In this document: positions 1-10,381 of the stretch, one piece after another
How the letters are laid out: every line of letters begins with the position of its first letter
Position numbering within the stretch: position 1 is the stretch's first letter
DNA from: Proteus cibi
GTDB taxonomy: Bacteria > Pseudomonadota > Gammaproteobacteria > Enterobacterales > Enterobacteriaceae
Direction: 5' to 3'
Length of the DNA: 54,088 nucleotides
NCBI RefSeq assembly: GCF_003144405.1
Contig: NZ_PENW01000027.1
Coordinates: 26,667 to 80,754, forward strand
Position numbers and translations under genes: made by a program
The notes under the pieces: generated by a model
Database searches by the model: none
What the model was told of the DNA's origin: nothing
What the model saw: only the letters and a program-made list of their open reading frames with translations

Positions 1-30
1 CAGTGCGCTACCAGGCTGCGCTACATGCCG
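1..30 (-). tRNA. proL: tRNA-Pro, 5' part only (proL-like)
   Basis: The reverse complement begins CGGCATGTAGCGCAGCCTGG and continues with GTAGCGCACTG. This is the acceptor 5' strand, the D arm and the start of the anticodon arm of an enterobacterial tRNA-Pro. The anticodon lies outside the window. In E. coli proL lies directly downstream of yejM, the same arrangement as here, which is why I favour proL over proK or proM. Confidence 0.85.
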
Positions 31-42
31 TTTGTGCCCTGT

Positions 43-70
43 ATATTACTGTTTTTAGCTGCTAAAGCAA
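43..70 (-). promoter_or_regulatory. Probable promoter of the tRNA-Pro gene
   Basis: On the minus strand a -35-like TTGCTT (65-70) and a -10-like TAATAT (43-48) are separated by 16 bases. They are followed by a G+C-rich discriminator (ACAGGGCAC), typical of stable RNA promoters, just before the mature tRNA start at 30. This is a consensus match by eye only. Confidence 0.5.
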
Positions 71-116
71 CCCTTTGCTAATTAAGTGATGTAATTTTAT
101 ACGCTACTTAATTGTG

Positions 117-1853
117 TTAGCGTTCAATAAAACGCTTCTGCTCAGCCAGAACTTGCAGTAATAATTTTAAATCCGGTTTTGCAGAGCTGATCTCTTTCCC
201 GGATTTATCAAATAAAGCGTACCGACCATGCTTATCTATCAATAAGGTATTATCTTGTAAAAAGACGACAAATGCCTCTTCATCACCTGTAAAAATCCAT
301 GGGTGATTACGAGTACTTGCGAATAAATCTTCACCTTGTGAATAGTTATCAGCTGGACTAATGACATGTAAAACATGTTGCATCAAGGTTGTCATAACAT
401 CTTGATGGCTTGTCATGCGATCAATAACCTGTGGTGTCATATTTGGCCAATGTATTATCAAAGGCACTTGTGACTGGCTTAAATTAAAGGTGGTCTTATC
501 TGAAAGCCATTGGTTAATCTGTTTCTTATTACTGTCTTGATGATAGCTAGAAGTGACAACCACAACAGTATTATCTAGCACCTTGGTTTCTTGTAATGTC
601 TTAAATATTGTCTCTAGTTGGTCATCTAATGCGTTGCGTTGAGATGCATTATTGGTGTGACCATCAATTTGTAAGAAAGAGAACCAAGGGGCTACTTGGT
701 TGTTTTTGACCAACCAAGTACTCCAACTATCAATGGTGGCATTGTTATCACCACTGCGTGATGTTGGGAGAGAGAAATCTGATAGAACAGCCTGTTTGAA
801 CAGTGGGGTTTGGAAACCATTAGTTGAAAACAAGGCTAATTGGTAGTTCCGATAACTTAACGCATCGAAAAGGGCAGAGTTTTTTCTGTTACTTAATACA
901 CTGTCTAAATAAGAAGGTGAAATACCATAAAAGAGACCAAATAATGCAGTGTCATTATTGATGCCTGATGAATAATGCTGTGAAAAATAAAGATTATTTT
1001 GCGCAAATTTTTGCAAGCTTGGTAATTCAGGTACTTCTTCGTTACCTAGACCATCAATGACAACCACTAGCAAGTTATAAGAATAAGTATCCTTTGCATA
1101 GATTAATGGAGCAAGAGGGTAGGTGATACCTTGTGCTGTGGGATTACCTTCACTAATAACACGTTGCTCATATTCTGATTGATTAATAAAACCATGGCGC
1201 TCAAGGAATTTACGTGCCGTCATTGGATAAGATAGCGGTAAATTAGCACGTTGCATGGTGATTGGGCGATAGAAATTCGCATCAGCCCAAATTGACATTG
1301 AGTGAGATAATATAAAGCAAGTAATAAAGACACCCGCTAATGGTTTACCCCAACGTTGGCGATTTAAGCTACGTAATTTTTGCCAACTCCATGTTGCAAA
1401 CAGCATTTCAACAAGAAAGATGATGGGAATGCCAATAAAGATAAGTTGCCATTCACGCGCCATTTCGCCTTCATCTGGATTAATGACGAGATCCCAAACA
1501 AGTTGAGTCAAATGGAGTTGAAATTGCTGGTAAACGGCGATATCAAAAATGAGGATAGTTAATCCGGCACTGGCAAGGGCGCAGGAAATAACTCTAAGTA
1601 GCCGTTGAGAAACCGCGACAAAGGTGAGAGGGAAAAGGATGAGTATATAGATAGCAAAGACAATAAAACTAAAATGTCCCATCCAACTCACAATAGCGTA
1701 AAAACGACCAGCAAATGTTGCAGGCCAATCAGAAATAAACAGGTAACGGCTTCCAAGCAGTAAGCTTAGAATAATATTAAATAGCGCAAACCAGTGACCC
1801 CAACTGATCATTTGGGATACTTTTTCACGATAGGACTGAGGTCTCGTTACCAT
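117..1853 (-). CDS. yejM: Inner-membrane LPS-homeostasis protein YejM (PbgA/LapC)
   Basis: The 578-residue product matches E. coli YejM (586 aa) from the first residues (MVTRPQSYREKVSQMISWGH) to the end (RFIER). About five hydrophobic segments fill the first 190 residues. A linker with the conserved RANLPLSYPMTARKFLE stretch follows, then a periplasmic alkaline-phosphatase/sulfatase-like domain. In the family, YejM senses LPS and restrains LapB-FtsH degradation of LpxC, and it is essential in E. coli. The gene starts 26 bases after yejL and is followed by the tRNA-Pro gene, as in E. coli, so yejL and yejM are probably one transcript. The domain carries VVIDGLGN where active sulfatases have a metal and nucleophile site, so an enzymatic role is uncertain. 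Confidence 0.95.
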   Translation of the reverse strand: MVTRPQSYREKVSQMISWGHWFALFNIILSLLLGSRYLFISDWPATFAGRFYAIVSWMGHFSFIVFAIYILILFPLTFVAVSQRLLRVISCALASAGLTILIFDIAVYQQFQLHLTQLVWDLVINPDEGEMAREWQLIFIGIPIIFLVEMLFATWSWQKLRSLNRQRWGKPLAGVFITCFILSHSMSIWADANFYRPITMQRANLPLSYPMTARKFLERHGFINQSEYEQRVISEGNPTAQGITYPLAPLIYAKDTYSYNLLVVVIDGLGNEEVPELPSLQKFAQNNLYFSQHYSSGINNDTALFGLFYGISPSYLDSVLSNRKNSALFDALSYRNYQLALFSTNGFQTPLFKQAVLSDFSLPTSRSGDNNATIDSWSTWLVKNNQVAPWFSFLQIDGHTNNASQRNALDDQLETIFKTLQETKVLDNTVVVVTSSYHQDSNKKQINQWLSDKTTFNLSQSQVPLIIHWPNMTPQVIDRMTSHQDVMTTLMQHVLHVISPADNYSQGEDLFASTRNHPWIFTGDEEAFVVFLQDNTLLIDKHGRYALFDKSGKEISSAKPDLKLLLQVLAEQKRFIER

Positions 1854-1879
1854 GTCTATAAATAATTTTTCTATGTTTA

Positions 1880-2107
1880 TTAGTGAATATTGCCTTCATC
1901 AATTGAAGCACGCAATGCGTGAACAAAAGAATCTGCAATCAGCATTCGTTGAGCAGGGGCAATACTTGTATTAATTAAGTTTGTCACCATGTTCCCCAAC
2001 ACCATCAAAGAAAGATCTGTAGGAGTATGATGTTTTTCAAGAACGCTGACAAGTTCTGCAAGTAATTGCTCAACTTGTTCATCACTATAACGGGATTTTT
2101 GTGGCAT
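1880..2107 (-). CDS. yejL: YejL family protein of unknown function
   Basis: A 75-residue soluble protein matching enterobacterial YejL ([20 protein letters not shown]). It is predicted mostly helical, with no signal peptide or membrane segment. It lies just upstream of yejM on the same strand and is divergent from yejK, the standard order in the group. The molecular role of the family is unknown. The conserved pairing suggests co-expression with the LPS regulator yejM, but that is inference. Confidence 0.92.
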   Translation of the reverse strand: MPQKSRYSDEQVEQLLAELVSVLEKHHTPTDLSLMVLGNMVTNLINTSIAPAQRMLIADSFVHALRASIDEGNIH

Positions 2108-2262
2108 AAAATCTGAATTCCTACTAAATGAATAAAACGCTATATGTTACCGTATTACTAGGTCTTTTTCCGCTATTAAATTAATTAATTTTCCCTTGAT
2201 ACTGAAAGTAGGGAGTGTTTGAATACGCGCACGAGAAAGAGACGCAATAGAAGAGGACGACC

Positions 2263-3267
2263 ATGAGTCTAGATATTAACCAATTAGTTTTGCATCAACT
2301 TATTAAGCGAGATGAGCAGACATTAGAAGTTGTGCTACGGGATTCACTCTTAGAAATTGAACCTGTTGTTCAGGAGATGATTGAAGAGTTGCATCGCGTA
2401 TACAGTGCAAAAAGTAAAGCTTATGGTCTGTTTAATGAAGAAAGCGAATTAGCAGAAGCGCTACGCTTACAACGTAAAGGCGAAGAAAACTTTTTAGGTT
2501 TTTCACGAGCTGCAACGGTGAGACTAAAGGATGAATTAGCAAAATACCCTTTTGCAGAAGGTGGCACCGTTCTATTTTGTCATTATCGCTATTTAGCGGT
2601 GGATTACCTTTTAATTGCTGTACTAAGTAGCTGTAACAGTATGTGGGTAAATGACAGCCTTGATGTGTCATCAACACGTTATTTAGATATTCCTCATGCA
2701 GACATTATTGCTCGTATCGATTTAACTGAGTGGGAAACGGCACCCGAATCTTTACGTTATTTAACGTTTTTAAAAGGTCGTGTTGGACGCAAAGTCTCTG
2801 ATTTTTTCATGGACTTTTTAGGTGCTCAAGAAGGCTTAAACGCTAAAGTTCAAAATAAAGGCTTATTACAAGCGGTTGACGATTTTTGTGAAGCTTCAGA
2901 AATGGGTAAACAAGAACGTCAAACTTGCCGTGAGCAAGTATACAGTTACTGTAACGAGCAATTACAATCGGGCGAAGAAATTGCCTTAACAGAGCTTGCA
3001 GAAGAATTACCATCTTTGGGCGATCAAAACTTTGCTCAATTTACTGAAGAAAAAGGCTATGAATTAGCGGAAACCTTCCCAGCCGATCGCAGTACGTTAC
3101 GTCAACTGATGAAGTACTCAGGAAGTGGTGGTGGATTAACAGTGAATTTTGATGCGAAATTATTAGGGGAGAGAATATTCTGGGACCCAGCAACAGATAC
3201 ACTCACCATTAAAGGTACACCGCCTAATTTACGTGATCAGCTACAACGAAGAGCATCAGAAAAATAA
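2263..3267 (+). CDS. yejK: Nucleoid-associated protein YejK (NdpA)
   Basis: The 334-residue product aligns along its length with E. coli YejK (335 aa), including the start [19 protein letters not shown] and the end [11 protein letters not shown]. The family binds DNA and is found in the spermidine nucleoid. It has been linked to topoisomerase IV function. The protein is cytosolic, without membrane segments. The ATG follows an AGAGGACGACC stretch that supplies a ribosome binding site. The gene is divergent from yejL and ends before a bidirectional hairpin shared with rplY. Confidence 0.95.
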   Translation: MSLDINQLVLHQLIKRDEQTLEVVLRDSLLEIEPVVQEMIEELHRVYSAKSKAYGLFNEESELAEALRLQRKGEENFLGFSRAATVRLKDELAKYPFAEGGTVLFCHYRYLAVDYLLIAVLSSCNSMWVNDSLDVSSTRYLDIPHADIIARIDLTEWETAPESLRYLTFLKGRVGRKVSDFFMDFLGAQEGLNAKVQNKGLLQAVDDFCEASEMGKQERQTCREQVYSYCNEQLQSGEEIALTELAEELPSLGDQNFAQFTEEKGYELAETFPADRSTLRQLMKYSGSGGGLTVNFDAKLLGERIFWDPATDTLTIKGTPPNLRDQLQRRASEK

Positions 3268-3285
3268 TTAAACAGTAGAAACAAA

Positions 3286-3308
3286 TAACGCCACATTAAG
3301 TGGCGTTA
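3286..3308. terminator. Hairpin between convergent yejK and rplY
   Basis: A 9-bp perfect stem TAACGCCAC / GTGGCGTTA with a 5-base loop lies between the stops of yejK and rplY. The T tracts on both sides are weak, so it may act as a modest bidirectional terminator. Confidence 0.6.
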
Positions 3309-3349
3309 TATGCTCGGCGTCCCGAAAATAAAGCTCGAAGGGTGGCTTA

Positions 3350-3634
3350 TTAAGCGCGCAGGAAGTCGATATGAGTAATTTTTGGTTTATACTCGTGACG
3401 TTGCACTGCTTTAACTTTAACTTTAGTTTCTTTACCATCGATAACCAGGTTTACGAAATCTGAATAGAATTCTGATTTGTGTTCTTGGTTGATAACTTCG
3501 TTGTGATCTAAATCGATAGCGATTGGCTCTTCATTTCCGCCATAAACGATAGCAGGAAAACGGTTAGCCACACGCAGGCGGCGGCTCGCACCCTTACCCT
3601 GCTCTTTACGTACAGTTGCTTTGATAGTTAACAT
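3350..3634 (-). CDS. rplY: 50S ribosomal protein L25
   Basis: A 94-residue protein of the short L25 form that binds 5S rRNA. It shows family features such as [20 protein letters not shown], the PAIVYGG loop and the [13 protein letters not shown] end. The lack of a C-terminal CTC extension is normal in gammaproteobacteria. A GAGA ribosome binding site lies before the ATG. It sits between yejK and yejH, all on conserved ground. Expression is expected to be growth-linked, but no promoter was picked out with confidence. Confidence 0.95.
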   Translation of the reverse strand: MLTIKATVRKEQGKGASRRLRVANRFPAIVYGGNEEPIAIDLDHNEVINQEHKSEFYSDFVNLVIDGKETKVKVKAVQRHEYKPKITHIDFLRA

Positions 3635-3778
3635 CTTTTTTCTCTTATAAAAAAGAAAGAAAATACATACTTGTTACAGGCGACCCAGCAACAAGCTCGA
3701 GATTTGGTTTATCTAAAAATAGATAAAGCGGGGCGCATTTTAACGAAAAAGTCCTCTAACAGCAAATATAAATCCAGA

Positions 3779-5542
3779 TTAATACAAGGTATCTGCTTTT
3801 CGGTAGCGACCTGCATAGTCAAAAATCTTATTTCTTATCTTCCAGAAGCTCTCTTTTTTACCTTTATGTGCCACAATAAAGTCAGGATGACGTAACCAAT
3901 CAAATTGTTTAATAATGTCGCTGGCATTATGCCAAACAAAAGGAACACCTGGTGCGCGTTGATGTTCACGTAAAAATTTTAATTCAAATACTTTTCGTTG
4001 AGCTGGGGTTGTTAATCGAAAACGTTCAGAGACAGAAGTGCCTTCTTCATCGTAATAATTAATTTCTAACCATTCACCTTTAACATCATTTCCTGATTTA
4101 AATTGCATTCCACCACAGCGTAGAACTAATGCCCCTTTGAGTTTTAATGCTGCTTTGAGCATATCATCAGGATCAACCAAGATCTCATCACAATGAACAC
4201 AGCGACGTGCTGCAATATCATTCTCTTCATTGCAGTGAGGGCATAATTTAAAGCGGAAACGAAATTCACATTGTTGTTTTTGCCCTTGTTCATTGAGTTC
4301 CCAACCTTGGCAGCGGCGACCATAGTGTTCAATGATATCCCCATCAGCATCTACAATGCCCCAAAAGGTATTGGCAAATTGGCAAAGAGGACAAAAAACT
4401 TGTACAGGCTTACTGTTTGGATTGGGTTTTTTAGTACCAACTTCGGGGAGATAGAGATCATGAGGATTTCCCGCATAATCTAAAATCAAGCATTCTGTTT
4501 TTCCTGCAAATAATCTTAAACCACGTCCTACAATTTGCTGGTATAAACTCACAGACTCAGTGGGGCGTAAGATTGCAATTAAATCAACATGTGGTGCATC
4601 AAAGCCAGTTGTGAGTACGGCAACGTTAACCATATAACGTAATTGTTGCTGTTTAAAACGGGAAATAAGATCATCACGTTCATAAGAGGGGGTATCCGCA
4701 CTGACTAATGCCGCTTCATCTTGTGGTAAAAGAGAAAGGATCTCTTTTGCATGTTCAACCGTTGCTGCAAATATCATTACACCTCGGCAATTTTGCGCAT
4801 ATTCAATAATTTGCGCCACAATATGAGGTGTAATACGTTTTTGTCTCTTTATTTCACGGTTTAGATCTTCTTCATTAAATATTCCATTTTGACTTGTTCT
4901 TACTTGGCTAAAGTCATATTGCAATATAGGCATATCTAGGCGAGTTGGTGGAACTAAAAAATGATTGCTTATCATATAGCGCAAAGGCAATTCATAGATA
5001 CAATCACGGAAAAAGCAGTTTTCATCGCCTCTGATCATACCGTGATAATGATATTGATAAATCCAACCAGTAGGTAAACGATAAGGTGTTGCAGTTAATC
5101 CTAAGATCCGTAATTGTGGATTAATGGATTGTAATTGTTTAATGACTTGCTGATATTGGCTATCTTCAGACAAACTAATGCGATGGCATTCATCAATAAT
5201 AAGAAGAGAAAAAGTATCACTAAACCGTGACAAATTACGAGCAACAGATTGCACACTACCAAATACAACTTTTCCGCTACTTTCTTTTTGTTGTAGACCC
5301 GCAGCAAAAATATCCGCAGATAGACCATAAGCCTCATATTTGCTATGGTTCTGTTCTACTAATTCTTTTACGTGTGCTAGCACCAATACACGTCCGCGCG
5401 CTTTTTTAGCGAGTTCTGCAATCACTAAACTTTTTCCTGCGCCAGTAGGTAATACAATTACCGCAGGTGTATTGTGTTGGCGAAAATAAGAGATTGTCGC
5501 GTTAACAGCGTCAAGTTGATAAGGTCTGAGTGTAAAAGCCAT
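3779..5542 (-). CDS. radD: Superfamily 2 DNA helicase-like repair protein RadD (YejH)
   Basis: 587 residues, matching E. coli YejH/RadD (586 aa). Visible motifs include Walker A PTGAGKS (32-38), DECH box (117-120), LGLTATPYR, and the late helicase motif [10 protein letters not shown]. Cys pairs near residues 380-455 (CPLC, CPHC, CVHC) suggest zinc binding. RadD acts in double-strand break and crosslink repair and stimulates RecA strand exchange. The gene is divergent from rsuA. The first Met is the family start ([13 protein letters not shown]). Confidence 0.94.
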   Translation of the reverse strand: MAFTLRPYQLDAVNATISYFRQHNTPAVIVLPTGAGKSLVIAELAKKARGRVLVLAHVKELVEQNHSKYEAYGLSADIFAAGLQQKESSGKVVFGSVQSVARNLSRFSDTFSLLIIDECHRISLSEDSQYQQVIKQLQSINPQLRILGLTATPYRLPTGWIYQYHYHGMIRGDENCFFRDCIYELPLRYMISNHFLVPPTRLDMPILQYDFSQVRTSQNGIFNEEDLNREIKRQKRITPHIVAQIIEYAQNCRGVMIFAATVEHAKEILSLLPQDEAALVSADTPSYERDDLISRFKQQQLRYMVNVAVLTTGFDAPHVDLIAILRPTESVSLYQQIVGRGLRLFAGKTECLILDYAGNPHDLYLPEVGTKKPNPNSKPVQVFCPLCQFANTFWGIVDADGDIIEHYGRRCQGWELNEQGQKQQCEFRFRFKLCPHCNEENDIAARRCVHCDEILVDPDDMLKAALKLKGALVLRCGGMQFKSGNDVKGEWLEINYYDEEGTSVSERFRLTTPAQRKVFELKFLREHQRAPGVPFVWHNASDIIKQFDWLRHPDFIVAHKGKKESFWKIRNKIFDYAGRYRKADTLY

Positions 5543-5723
5543 AACTCTGTATAAGAAATCAAACGGAGCATCAGCGTAACATTTTTTTATGAAAGGCGCG
5601 AATCAGGGAGGCGTAAAGGGCGTGATAGTTTATTTATAAATTAATTAGTTGTTTTATTGTTAATATTCATTTTTAATAGATACCTCATATCAGATGGTAT
5701 TCTTCCATTTTTCAGAGAAATTC

Positions 5724-6428
5724 ATGCGATTAGATAAATTTTTATCCCAGCAATTGGGTATTAGCCGTAGCTTGATCCTTCGTGAATTAAGAGCAGGGCT
5801 TGTAACAATTGATGGCGAAATGGTGAAAAGCGGTTCAACCAAAATTGCACCAGAGCAAGAAGTAGCTTATGACGGTAATGTCTTAACTCAAATTTTAGGA
5901 CCTCGTTACTTTATGTTGAATAAGCCAATTGGCTATGTATGTTCAACAGACGATCCCGTTAATCCAACTATCCTCTATTTTATTGATGAACCTTTGGCAC
6001 ATAAATTACATGCTGCTGGGCGTTTAGATATTGATACAACAGGGCTTGTTTTATTGACAGATAATGGTCAATGGTCGCATCGTATTACGGCACCAAAACA
6101 TCATTGTGAAAAAACCTATCGTGTTACGTTAGAAGAGCCGATTGGGGAAAGTGTCGCTGAACAATTCCAAAAAGGTGTTCAACTCAACGGCGAAAAAGAT
6201 CTCACAAAACCTGCTACGTTAGAAATTATTACCCCTACAGAAGTCAAACTCACTATTAGTGAAGGCAAATATCACCAAGTAAAACGTATGTTTGCCGCTG
6301 TGGGTAATCATGTAAGTGCATTACATCGTGAGCGTATTGGGGACATCACATTAGATGAGACTTTAGCTGAGGGCGAATATCGTCCATTAACAGAAGAAGA
6401 GATCAACAGCATTCACCTGCCTCAATAA
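5724..6428 (+). CDS. rsuA: 16S rRNA pseudouridine-516 synthase RsuA
   Basis: The 234-residue protein starts [16 protein letters not shown], as in E. coli RsuA. An in-frame ATG 30 bases upstream (5694) would add ten residues that the family lacks and has no clear ribosome binding site, so I place the start at 5724. An N-terminal S4 RNA-binding domain (about 1-60) is followed by the catalytic domain with the [10 protein letters not shown] motif containing the catalytic Asp. It modifies U516 of 16S rRNA during 30S assembly. It is followed after 37 bases by bcr, as in E. coli. Confidence 0.94.
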   Translation: MRLDKFLSQQLGISRSLILRELRAGLVTIDGEMVKSGSTKIAPEQEVAYDGNVLTQILGPRYFMLNKPIGYVCSTDDPVNPTILYFIDEPLAHKLHAAGRLDIDTTGLVLLTDNGQWSHRITAPKHHCEKTYRVTLEEPIGESVAEQFQKGVQLNGEKDLTKPATLEIITPTEVKLTISEGKYHQVKRMFAAVGNHVSALHRERIGDITLDETLAEGEYRPLTEEEINSIHLPQ

Positions 6429-6465
6429 TTATTATTCATCCTGTCGTTTTTGGGAGTTTATCTGC

Positions 6466-7650
6466 GTGCAACAGCAACGTTCGTCGTACCTTAGTCTCAT
6501 TTTAATACTGGGACTTATTTCCATGCTTATGCCATTGGCGATAGATATGTATTTGCCAAGTTTACCTACTATTGCGCAAGATTTTGGTGTGCCTAGTGGT
6601 AAAGTGCAAATGACATTAAGTATCTATATTTTTGGCTTTGCTATTGGACAATTAGTCTATGGTCCTATGGCTGATAGCTTAGGGCGTAAGCCTGTCATTT
6701 TGGGCGGCGTAATTGTTTTTGCTTTTGCCTCTAGTGCATGTGCATTATCTGAATCAATAGATATGCTAATTGGCATGCGTTTTTTACATGGCTTTGCAGC
6801 CGCTGCGGCAAGTGTGGTGATTAACGCACTGATGAGGGATATGTTTTCTAGAGATGACTTCTCTAGAAGTATGTCTTTTGTTGCGCTTGTTATGACTATC
6901 GCGCCTTTATTAGCACCATTATTAGGTGCTTGGGTGATGAATTGGTTTTCATGGCATGCTATTTTTTGGAGTATCGCGATAGCTGCTGTGATTGCATCGG
7001 CATTAATTGCTTTTTATATTCCAGAAACATTACCAAAAGAGCGTCGCCAACGTTTTAGCCTAAGAGTGACATTTAGCCAATTTATTAGCCTGTTTAGAAC
7101 ACGTCGTGTCCTTTGCTATATTTTGGCTTCAGGTTTTTCTTTTGCTGGCATGTTTTCATTTCTTAGTGCTGGCCCCTTTGTCTACATCGAATTACATGGT
7201 ATTCCCTTTGATCAATTTGGATTATATTTTGGTTTTAATATTATCTTCTTAATTGTGATGACAAGCATTAATGGGCGATATGTTCGTCGATTTGGTGCGC
7301 TGAATATGTTACGCCTAGGATTAACTATTCAATGTTTTATGGGGATCTTTTTATTGCTGGTGGTCGCTTTTAATTTACATTTTTATTACCTTGTCGTGGG
7401 AGTTGCAATGTATGTGGGCGGGATCGCGATGATCACATCGAATGCGATGGCCGTAATTCTTGATGATTATCCCCATATGGCAGGGACGGTTTCTTCTCTT
7501 GCAGGAACAGTGCGTTTTGGTGTAGGTGCTTTAGTTGGAACGGCTATTGCTATGCTACCAGCAAAATCAGAATGGCCAATGGTAAGTTCTATGGCATTCT
7601 GTGTGCTGTTTGCTATGGGTTTTATTTTGCTTGCTCGTCGTTATAAATAA
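6466..7650 (+). CDS. bcr: Bcr/CflA family drug-proton antiporter
   Basis: A 394-residue major facilitator transporter with about 12 membrane segments. It closely resembles E. coli Bcr, with stretches such as [33 protein letters not shown] and [19 protein letters not shown] (the E. coli form is [14 protein letters not shown]). Bcr exports bicyclomycin, sulfonamides and some dipeptides. The start is GTG at 6466, preceded by TGGGAG about 9 bases upstream. It lies just after rsuA, so the two are probably cotranscribed. A strong terminator-like hairpin follows the stop. Confidence 0.92.
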   Translation: MQQQRSSYLSLILILGLISMLMPLAIDMYLPSLPTIAQDFGVPSGKVQMTLSIYIFGFAIGQLVYGPMADSLGRKPVILGGVIVFAFASSACALSESIDMLIGMRFLHGFAAAAASVVINALMRDMFSRDDFSRSMSFVALVMTIAPLLAPLLGAWVMNWFSWHAIFWSIAIAAVIASALIAFYIPETLPKERRQRFSLRVTFSQFISLFRTRRVLCYILASGFSFAGMFSFLSAGPFVYIELHGIPFDQFGLYFGFNIIFLIVMTSINGRYVRRFGALNMLRLGLTIQCFMGIFLLLVVAFNLHFYYLVVGVAMYVGGIAMITSNAMAVILDDYPHMAGTVSSLAGTVRFGVGALVGTAIAMLPAKSEWPMVSSMAFCVLFAMGFILLARRYK

Positions 7651-7656
7651 GAACAC

Positions 7657-7697
7657 CACGCTATAAATAATTAGAAATTTATAGCGTGCTCCTCTTT
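7657..7697 (+). terminator. Intrinsic terminator after bcr
   Basis: A 12-bp perfect stem CACGCTATAAAT (7657-7668) / ATTTATAGCGTG (7677-7688), followed by CTCCTCTTTT. It closes the rsuA-bcr unit. Confidence 0.7.
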
Positions 7698-7967
7698 TCC
7701 TGCCTCTATTTCCGCTAAAAACACCAGATTTTCCTCTGCTGTATTTCATGAATCGTTTCAAATTAGTGTGATTTTTTGATTTGAATCAATACTTGATGTT
7801 GTCACTTTGTTAAATTAAGTAAAATTTATTTTAATAATCATCTATTGTTGTTTTGTTGATATGTAGTATCGTGATAAAAATTGATGGATTGTTTTACTTG
7901 AATGCGTAATATTTTATACAATTATTTTATATAGTTGATAAAATGTTAAATAAATGAAAGAATAATT

Positions 7968-8047
7968 GAAGAGATTAAGCATTGCAGACATGAATATCTG
8001 CAAACACTAAGCTAAACGAATGGTTTGATACGTCTCTTCGCTTTTTT
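7968..8047 (+). ncRNA. Possible small RNA or leader between bcr and yejG
   Basis: The 520-base gap between bcr and yejG has no convincing gene. Within it GAAGAGA (7968-7974) can pair with TCTCTTC (8033-8039), which is followed by G, C and seven T residues. Inside lies a 7-bp hairpin TTGCAGA / TCTGCAA (7982-8003). A closing stem plus T run looks like a short transcript with its own terminator, or an attenuated yejG leader. There is no homology support. Confidence 0.3.
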
Positions 8048-8171
8048 TGTAAAGCAATTGTAACATTTATGTTCTATGATTAACAAAGTTCTAATATGCG
8101 TGTGAGCAAGTCAGTTCAAACTCGTATTGATGATGTATTAAATTAACGTGTTGATGAAACAGGATTGATTT

Positions 8172-8519
8172 GTGGATAATGTACAACTTTCGGTAGTTCA
8201 TAAGCTGCCGCTGAGTTATCGGTGGCTAGCGGGCTTTGCAGGCACAAGAGTAGAAATACTGCCTGAAAATGATGCTGGAAAGCAAAATACGCTGATTGGC
8301 TTAAAATTATTAAGTCATGATGGTATGACACTGGATGAAGCAATACAGAATTTGCGTCAGTATCTGAGTAATCTCCATATTGATAGCGTTGTGATTGAAT
8401 GGGATGGATCGCCTTGCCTTTTCCTTCATAGCGATGATGAATGTGCTGCATTATGTTGCTTAAAAAACGCGGGGGTTGCTATTGCTGAGCCATTCCCAAC
8501 AGCATATTCTTATTTATAA
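8172..8519 (+). CDS. yejG: YejG family protein of unknown function
   Basis: A 115-residue protein resembling E. coli YejG (114 aa), with LSVVHKLPLSYRWLAGFAG near the start and NAGVAIAEPFP near the end. The start is GTG at 8172, with ACAGGA about 9 bases upstream. No signal or membrane segment is seen. The position after bcr is the same as in E. coli. The opposite strand also has an open frame here, but homology decides for this one. Confidence 0.88.
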   Translation: MDNVQLSVVHKLPLSYRWLAGFAGTRVEILPENDAGKQNTLIGLKLLSHDGMTLDEAIQNLRQYLSNLHIDSVVIEWDGSPCLFLHSDDECAALCCLKNAGVAIAEPFPTAYSYL

Positions 8520-8583
8520 CATCGGCTTAATGTTATAAAACCAAGGTAGTTACTGTGCGATTCAAGCATGGTCAAAGAATACA

Positions 8584-8619
8584 AAAAAAGCCTCATTATT
8601 TAATTAATGAGGCTTTTTT
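8584..8619. terminator. Bidirectional terminator between yejG and mepS
   Basis: Stem GCCTCATTA / TAATGAGGC with a TTTAAT-type loop, flanked by an A run on the left and a T run on the right. It can end transcription of both convergent genes. Confidence 0.85.
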
Positions 8620-8645
8620 ATTGCAATAAGATATAAGGGAATTAA

Positions 8646-9260
8646 TTATCTTAATACATTTTGCGAAAGGTTGTTTTCAACAAGGTACGCGTCATTTTTA
8701 TCAATAACACGTCTAGCGGCATAAAAACGTTTATTCCAGTAGGTATTAGACATTTCTGATACTGTTACACCGTTGCTGGTGGATGCATGTACAAATTTAT
8801 CATTACCGATGTAAATTCCAACATGGCGCATAGTACGGCCTGTTTTAAATAGAACAAGATCGCCTGCTTGTAATTTTGATTTATTAACCTGAGTACCAGA
8901 GAACTGTTGGTCTGAAGTTGAGCGAGGGAGTTCTACACCGAATTGGTCAAGAAAAGTTCTTTGTACAAAGGCAGAGCAATCGATGCCTTTTTTAGTATCT
9001 CCACCTAAACGATAAGCAACACCTTTCCAGTCTGCATATTGGTCAAGTATCTTAGATTTTATATCGAGATTCTTCACCAATGATTCAAATTCATCTTGTG
9101 ATGCTTGGGAAATTGATGTGCTTGTTGATGTATTAAGTGGGGTGGTGCTTGAATTCGCTAAGCGTGAATTTGCGTTCTGTGAGCTACATGCTGATAGCGT
9201 AGCTACAACAATGAACGCCGGTATGAGCTTAAGCATTCTCATATACGGTTTTGTTCTCAT
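8646..9260 (-). CDS. mepS: Murein DD-endopeptidase MepS (Spr), NlpC/P60 lipoprotein
   Basis: A 204-residue lipoprotein: hydrophobic signal with lipobox LSAC (Cys25), a Ser/Thr-rich linker, then an NlpC/P60 domain. The catalytic triad is visible as Cys95 (GIDCSAFVQ), His146 (RHVGIYIG) and His158 (KFVHAS). MepS cuts peptide cross-links to let new murein strands in and is degraded by the NlpI-Prc system in E. coli. The C-terminal tail (about 15 residues after ARRVI) is longer than in E. coli Spr. It lies next to lpxT, as in E. coli. Confidence 0.94.
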   Translation of the reverse strand: MRTKPYMRMLKLIPAFIVVATLSACSSQNANSRLANSSTTPLNTSTSTSISQASQDEFESLVKNLDIKSKILDQYADWKGVAYRLGGDTKKGIDCSAFVQRTFLDQFGVELPRSTSDQQFSGTQVNKSKLQAGDLVLFKTGRTMRHVGIYIGNDKFVHASTSNGVTVSEMSNTYWNKRFYAARRVIDKNDAYLVENNLSQNVLR

Positions 9261-9563
9261 TGTGACAGATTTCCCTTACATCCTTACGTGCAGAAGCGCA
9301 CATGAATTATTCACCAAATAACCAGAGAATATAGTGTAATTTAACTCTGGCAACCCTATTTCGCGAAAAACGTGCTCTAAAGCACGTAAATATCCACATT
9401 AAACAATAAATAATGAGGAAACCAGAAAAGTGTACAGAAAGAGGGACTAAATGGCGAGAGAAAAGGAGCTTAATTTACAAAACATTAGATAATAAAGTGC
9501 TAATACTTAAAATAGATCTCATTTTGTCATAATAATATCATTTAATTGTCAAAAAAATGACCA

Positions 9564-9599
9564 AAAGAATAAGTGCAATATTACACTTATTCTTTTTTT
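9564..9599 (-). terminator. Hairpin downstream of lpxT
   Basis: A 12-bp stem AAAGAATAAGTG / CACTTATTCTTT with a CAATATTA loop. On the minus strand it lies right after the lpxT stop and is followed by a T-rich tail. The rest of the 360-base gap up to mepS (9261-9563) holds no gene I can support and should contain the mepS promoter. Confidence 0.65.
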
Positions 9600-9622
9600 A
9601 TAAGTTAGATGTGTTTTCCCTT

Positions 9623-10330
9623 TTATTTTTTAAAAGGAAGATATTTTTCTAATTGTCTGACAATAAAATCTGATAATGGCGTAATTAATAACCAACTTGT
9701 TGTGATTAAAGTTAAAGAAATAGAACCAACTAATATATCTGATGCCCAGTGTGCACCGGCCATCACTCTTGGTAATGAAAATACGACAGTAATAAGAAGA
9801 GCACATAAGAAAGCACGAAACGAGAGATAACGTAATATAAAGCTACAGAAGATAAGTAGCATTAAACCATGATCGCCGGGAAAGCTATCACCTGAGGCAT
9901 CTTTTGTCGGAATGCCAGTCACAACGCCCACTCTATGCACATCTTGAAAATGAAGTGTCGGGCTTGGTCTTTCAATTGGAATATTTTGCCCAATTTGATT
10001 AATCAGCACTGCACTTATTACCATCACTAATCCCACGATGACAAGATGGCGTTTACCCATATAATCTTTTTTACGAAATGTATTGTAATAAAGTGCACCC
10101 ATCGCCAGCAAAATAACCAAATCAAACTTTCTATTATTGGTATAAGCCACAAAAGAGGCAAAAAAAGTATCAGGTAAAATGTGCTGATTAAAAAAATAAA
10201 AAATATGGGTGTCAATTGATAGCCAAAATCCATGTTGTGCTGGAAGATACCACGAGAAAAAAATAATTAGTCCTGCAAGATTAAGTAGAAAAATAGCCAG
10301 TGCTTTTTGGTGAAAATAAGAAAGTTTCAT
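9623..10330 (-). CDS. lpxT: Lipid A 1-diphosphate synthase LpxT (PAP2 family)
   Basis: A 235-residue inner-membrane protein with about six hydrophobic segments, matching E. coli LpxT/YeiU (237 aa). PAP2 signature pieces are seen in order: ERPSPT, then SFPGDHG, then PRVMAGAHWASDILVG, giving the conserved Arg, His and Asp residues. LpxT moves phosphate from undecaprenyl pyrophosphate to the 1 position of lipid A on the periplasmic side. That adds negative charge and recycles the lipid carrier. A CRP-like site lies just upstream. It neighbours mepS, as in E. coli. Confidence 0.92.
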   Translation of the reverse strand: MKLSYFHQKALAIFLLNLAGLIIFFSWYLPAQHGFWLSIDTHIFYFFNQHILPDTFFASFVAYTNNRKFDLVILLAMGALYYNTFRKKDYMGKRHLVIVGLVMVISAVLINQIGQNIPIERPSPTLHFQDVHRVGVVTGIPTKDASGDSFPGDHGLMLLIFCSFILRYLSFRAFLCALLITVVFSLPRVMAGAHWASDILVGSISLTLITTSWLLITPLSDFIVRQLEKYLPFKK

Positions 10331-10359
10331 AGTAATAAAATGACAAATTTTGCGTGTAT

Positions 10360-10381
10360 TTGGTGATCTAGATCACAATAA
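10360..10381. promoter_or_regulatory. CRP-type operator between lpxT and a small exported protein gene
   Basis: GTGATCTAGATCAC (10363-10376) is a perfect palindrome and matches the CRP core TGTGATCTAGATCACA at all but the first base. It lies about 30 bases upstream of the lpxT start on the minus strand and about 300 bases upstream of the gene at 10677. No gene is seen in 10382-10676. Which gene is controlled is not clear. Confidence 0.6.

Noticed and set aside
8143-8451. Open frame of 102 codons on the minus strand opposite yejG
   Set aside because: The plus-strand frame matches the YejG family; the minus frame is its shadow and has no homology or ribosome binding site.
9118-9321. 67-codon plus-strand frame across the mepS start
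   Set aside because: Mostly the reverse of the mepS signal region; no support as a gene.
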